Below are positions 61,701 to 64,000 of a stretch of DNA of 64,000 nt, one piece after another; position 1 is the first letter of the stretch, and every line of letters begins with the position of its first letter. The translations under genes and the position numbers were made by a program. Source of the DNA: CAVOOW01 sp963697675 (GTDB lineage: Bacteria; Actinomycetota; Actinomycetes; JACCUZ01); contig CAVOOW010000006.1 of the NCBI GenBank assembly GCA_963697675.1, positions 558,001 to 622,000 of the forward strand, given 5' to 3'. A model generated the notes under the pieces. It searched no databases. It was not told where the DNA came from and was given only the letters and a program-made list of their open reading frames with translations.

Positions 61701-62495
61701 CTAGCGCGTCAACGTGACCGGCGTCGGAGCCGAGACGCTCCTGGCGTTCCGACTGTTCCGAAGGAAGCGCCACCGATAGCTCCCGGGGTGGTTGGCGACG
61801 ACCTTCGCTGACACGTGGCCGCGACTCGAGGTCGTCACCGTCCTCACCGTCTCGTACGCGCTGGTGCCCTTCCTCTTGAACCTGAGCTCGACGTCCTTCC
61901 CGCGGAACGGCACCCATCTCTGGTGCTCCCAATCGGCGTGCCACAGACGCCCGGTGATTCTCAGCGTGTGGCCCTTGGCGACGGTGGTGGTTGCGGTGGG
62001 CCGGATCGTCGTCATCGTCTGCCGCAGCACCGGGAACCTGATGAGATCGTCGACGAACCGGTAGTCGTCGTCGTTCGCTGTGACTTCGACGTAGAGCGCC
62101 CAGTTTCCCGCCATCGAGTTCGCCGAGTCGTCGCTGTAGGCGGCCAACTCGATCGGGTCGAGCAGGAGATTTCGAATGCACCGCGACCTAGTCTTCGAGA
62201 CCTTCGTGCAGTGCCCCGAGACGACTTCGGCGTATCCGTGACCGTTCCTGGTGCTGAAGGTGTCGATCCACAGCGACTTCACACCAGAGGAGTCGGAGAT
62301 CGACAGCCGGATCGGGTAGGTGGTGGCCACGCTCGGACCGACAACGACCGGCTCGCCATGGTTCGCGACCGCCTTGTTGATTCGGATGTCGCCGTGACCC
62401 TCGGCCTGCGCCGGGACTGCGCTGACTGCAGCAGCGGTGCCGACGACGCCGACCAGCAGGGCTACAGAGATCGCGCGCAAGCGGCTGGAACACAC
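61701..62495 (-). CDS. secreted hypothetical protein
   Basis: 264 residues from a GTG at 62495. Signal peptide AISVALLVGVVGTAAAVSAV with cleavage after PAQA. The mature protein is beta-rich with two Ig-like-looking segments: IRLSISDSSGVKSLWIDTFS, SGHCTKVSKTRSRCIRNLLL containing a Cys pair, and a basic C-terminal half HTLRITGRLWHADWEHQRWV, VPFRGKDVELRFKRKGTSAY, SYRWRFLRNSRNARSVS. I do not recognise a domain. It lies next to the guaA remnant at the edge of a possible island. Confidence 0.75.
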   Translation of the reverse strand: MCSSRLRAISVALLVGVVGTAAAVSAVPAQAEGHGDIRINKAVANHGEPVVVGPSVATTYPIRLSISDSSGVKSLWIDTFSTRNGHGYAEVVSGHCTKVSKTRSRCIRNLLLDPIELAAYSDDSANSMAGNWALYVEVTANDDDYRFVDDLIRFPVLRQTMTTIRPTATTTVAKGHTLRITGRLWHADWEHQRWVPFRGKDVELRFKRKGTSAYETVRTVTTSSRGHVSAKVVANHPGSYRWRFLRNSRNARSVSAPTPVTLTR

Positions 62496-62562
62496 GTGGC
62501 TCTCCCGGACATCGGCTGATGGTCGCCCGAACTCTAGAGCCAGGCAGCGGGAGATGTTGGGC

Positions 62563-62720
62563 TTACTCCCACTCGATGGTGTCGGGCGGCTTCGACGTGA
62601 TGTCGAGCGCGACCCGGTTGACCTCGGGGCACCTCATTGGTGAGGCGGGTCGAGATGCGCGCGAGCACGTCGTAGGGCACCCGGGTCCAGTCGGCGGTCA
62701 TCGCGTCCTCCGACGAGACC
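62563..62720 (-). pseudogene. guaA: 3' end remnant of guaA (GMP synthase)
   Basis: About 50 codons of the GuaA C-terminal dimerisation region: VSSEDAMTADWTRVPYDVLA, then RISTRLTNEVP, then after a net +1 base near 62627 EVNRVALDITSKPPDTIEWE and a TAA stop at 62563-62565. The rest of guaA (about 470 codons) is absent: the fragment abuts the stop of the glycoside hydrolase gene. The 3' end of guaA is a known integration site for genomic islands, so this may be a displaced att copy rather than random decay. Confidence 0.8.
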
Positions 62721-62721
62721 G

Positions 62722-64000
62722 CTAGCCAGTGAGCAGGGCGACGGCGTACGCCGGGAGTGCCACGGACCCACTGGCGGTTCCGCTGTCTCTCATCACGTCA
62801 CCCGGCCCCGTGACCTTTGTTGTGCTGGCGGGCGCCCATGCCCGGCGATACGAGAACGTGCCGGTGATGAGACGTGAGATATCGACGGACGTGGCCTGAC
62901 CCGTGAGGTTCAGCAGGACCGTGGCGGGACGAGGCCCACCGACAGCCTGCAGCCCCAGCAGGCCCGGCGCATCCTGCCAGCCGAGTGGTGGGGCATTGGC
63001 GAACGTCACCGCCTGCGCGGAGCTCGCACCGAGCAGGGCGTCCTGCACGAAGCCAAGAACTGTCCCACTCGCGCTCAATGCGTACGGCGTCGTCGCTGGG
63101 CCGGTGGCGCCGAACGCGCGGTTGTCGCGGAAGACGGCCCCCACCCGAGCAGGGCCAGTGACGTTGTGCATGGCCAGCTGCCCCACTCCGGGCAGTGACA
63201 ACAGGCTCAGCGCCAACGTGCCGACGGCGACGCCGTGCAGCCAGGTTCCGGCGAAGACGACGCCGGGTGTTTCGTCAGCCATGTTGAACTCAGTGACCCA
63301 GACGTCAAGCCCGTACTGCCGAAGTTGTGGCAGCTGGTTGGCGCTGAGCGCGCGAATTTGCCGAACCATCGTGCCCAGCACGCTCGCCGGTGACAGGTTG
63401 GCGTCGTGTACCCGCACATTCAGGTGCAGCGTCACAGCTTTCGTCGTGTGCAGGTTCGGCAACAGCCCGGTGTTCCAGGTTGCGCGTCGGTTGCTCAGCC
63501 CGTTGACGTAGTCGGTGATAGCCGCCGTTCCGGCCACCTTGGCACCGGGGAACTCGGCTGCGATCGCGGCGGCGTACCTTTCGGCCACTGCTGCATAGTC
63601 GACGGGTGAGGGAAAACGCTGCTGGTACTGAGTCGTCCCCGGGCTGGGTCCGGAGAGATACAGCTCGTTGCCGAGCTCCACGCGGACGACAGGGATCCCG
63701 AGGTCGCGGGCGGCCCGAAGCATCGCCAGAGTGTCAGCGATCATGGCGGGCACGTCACTGTCAGACGCGATGCGTCCTTGCCACGTGACCACGTTGACGT
63801 CGAAGACAGGCGTCGCTCCTGTGCTTGCGACGATCGAACCGAAGGTGGCGAGCGTGTTGTCGATTCGCTTCCCCGGCTGGCCGGGCCAGGGGCCATTGGG
63901 CTGGTACCAGCCCTGCCTCCAGTCCCAGAAGTTGGCCGTCGTCCCTCCGGGATAGCGCAGCGTGCCGGGGCGGTAGCCCACCAGAGCAGTGGCGAAACCT
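62722..64000 (-). CDS. glycoside hydrolase, clan GH-A-like (5' end outside window)
   Basis: At least 425 residues, running off the right edge without a start. The TIM-barrel part has GTLRYPGGTTANFWDWRQGW, TPVFDVNVVTWQGRIASD, the likely acid/base Glu in VRVELGNELYLSGPS, and the likely nucleophile Glu in DVWVTEFNMADETPG. A C-terminal beta domain follows (RPATVLLNLTGQATSVDISR, LPAYAVALLTG). The pattern resembles GH79/GH39/GH51-like enzymes acting on uronides or arabinosides, but the family cannot be fixed by eye. It ends immediately beside the guaA remnant. Confidence 0.75.
   Translation of the reverse strand, partial: GFATALVGYRPGTLRYPGGTTANFWDWRQGWYQPNGPWPGQPGKRIDNTLATFGSIVASTGATPVFDVNVVTWQGRIASDSDVPAMIADTLAMLRAARDLGIPVVRVELGNELYLSGPSPGTTQYQQRFPSPVDYAAVAERYAAAIAAEFPGAKVAGTAAITDYVNGLSNRRATWNTGLLPNLHTTKAVTLHLNVRVHDANLSPASVLGTMVRQIRALSANQLPQLRQYGLDVWVTEFNMADETPGVVFAGTWLHGVAVGTLALSLLSLPGVGQLAMHNVTGPARVGAVFRDNRAFGATGPATTPYALSASGTVLGFVQDALLGASSAQAVTFANAPPLGWQDAPGLLGLQAVGGPRPATVLLNLTGQATSVDISRLITGTFSYRRAWAPASTTKVTGPGDVMRDSGTASGSVALPAYAVALLTG

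Overview
This window is a continuous stretch of a high-GC actinobacterial chromosome. The evidence is the strongly GC-biased third codon position, the frequent GTG and TTG starts, the many 4-base ATGA/GTGA gene overlaps, and two gene orders that I recall from other actinomycetes. The first is lpdA - purine nucleoside phosphorylase - phosphomannomutase - add - deoA - cdd, as around Rv3303c-Rv3315c of Mycobacterium tuberculosis. The second is pcrA - M23 peptidase - sucC - sucD - perM(DUF6350) - purN - purH, as around Rv0949-Rv0957. Overall content suggests a Nocardioidaceae-type organism; that family assignment is inference. No rRNA, tRNA, CRISPR array or transposase was seen.

1-20 kb: nucleoside uptake and catabolism. 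A BMP-type lipoprotein, ATPase and two permeases (12.2-17.2 kb) import nucleosides. Cytidine deaminase, adenosine deaminase, thymidine phosphorylase and purine nucleoside phosphorylase turn them into bases and (deoxy)ribose-1-phosphate. A phosphomannomutase/phosphopentomutase-type enzyme, DeoC and an aldehyde dehydrogenase can carry the sugar on to central metabolism. The aldehyde dehydrogenase is coupled to a shorter, catalytically incomplete ALDH paralogue, an arrangement that looks like a split ALDH16. An M20 amidohydrolase and the large subunit of a B12-dependent acyl-CoA mutase follow.

20-25.6 kb: envelope and housekeeping genes (D-Ala-D-Ala carboxypeptidase, YihY/BrkB protein, 2'-5' RNA ligase-like protein, TrpS, CBS-domain membrane protein).

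25.6-34.4 kb: a galactoside locus. A sugar ABC transporter is read leftward. A GH42 beta-galactosidase, a DeoR repressor, galT and galK are read rightward. Candidate operator repeats lie in the divergent promoter. galE and the transporter ATPase are absent.

34.4-35.8 kb: an AbiEi-like/DUF559-like gene bracketed by three 49-bp palindromic repeats.

35.8-54.5 kb: conserved core (icd, mdh, DUF3017, folD, purH, purN, perM, a SigE-family sigma factor with two membrane partners, sucD, sucC, the mutase B12 subunit, lipase, M23 peptidase, pcrA, a secreted M15-like protein). A 41-bp palindromic element lies in frame in the first codons of both purN and purH, and a 258-bp nested inverted-repeat element lies between convergent genes at 45.05-45.31 kb.

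54.7-64 kb: accessory genes (PIG-L deacetylase, Lrp/AsnC regulator with EamA exporter, two internally deleted pseudogenes in the wider region, amidase, DUF2237, BAAT-type hydrolase, DUF4190). It ends in a remnant of the 3' end of guaA that abuts a glycoside hydrolase running off the window. This is the geometry expected of an integration scar.

Caution on sequence quality: at least eleven positions break well-conserved genes, including trpS and sucC, and every one is a net +1 base. This points to insertion-type sequencing error rather than gene decay.
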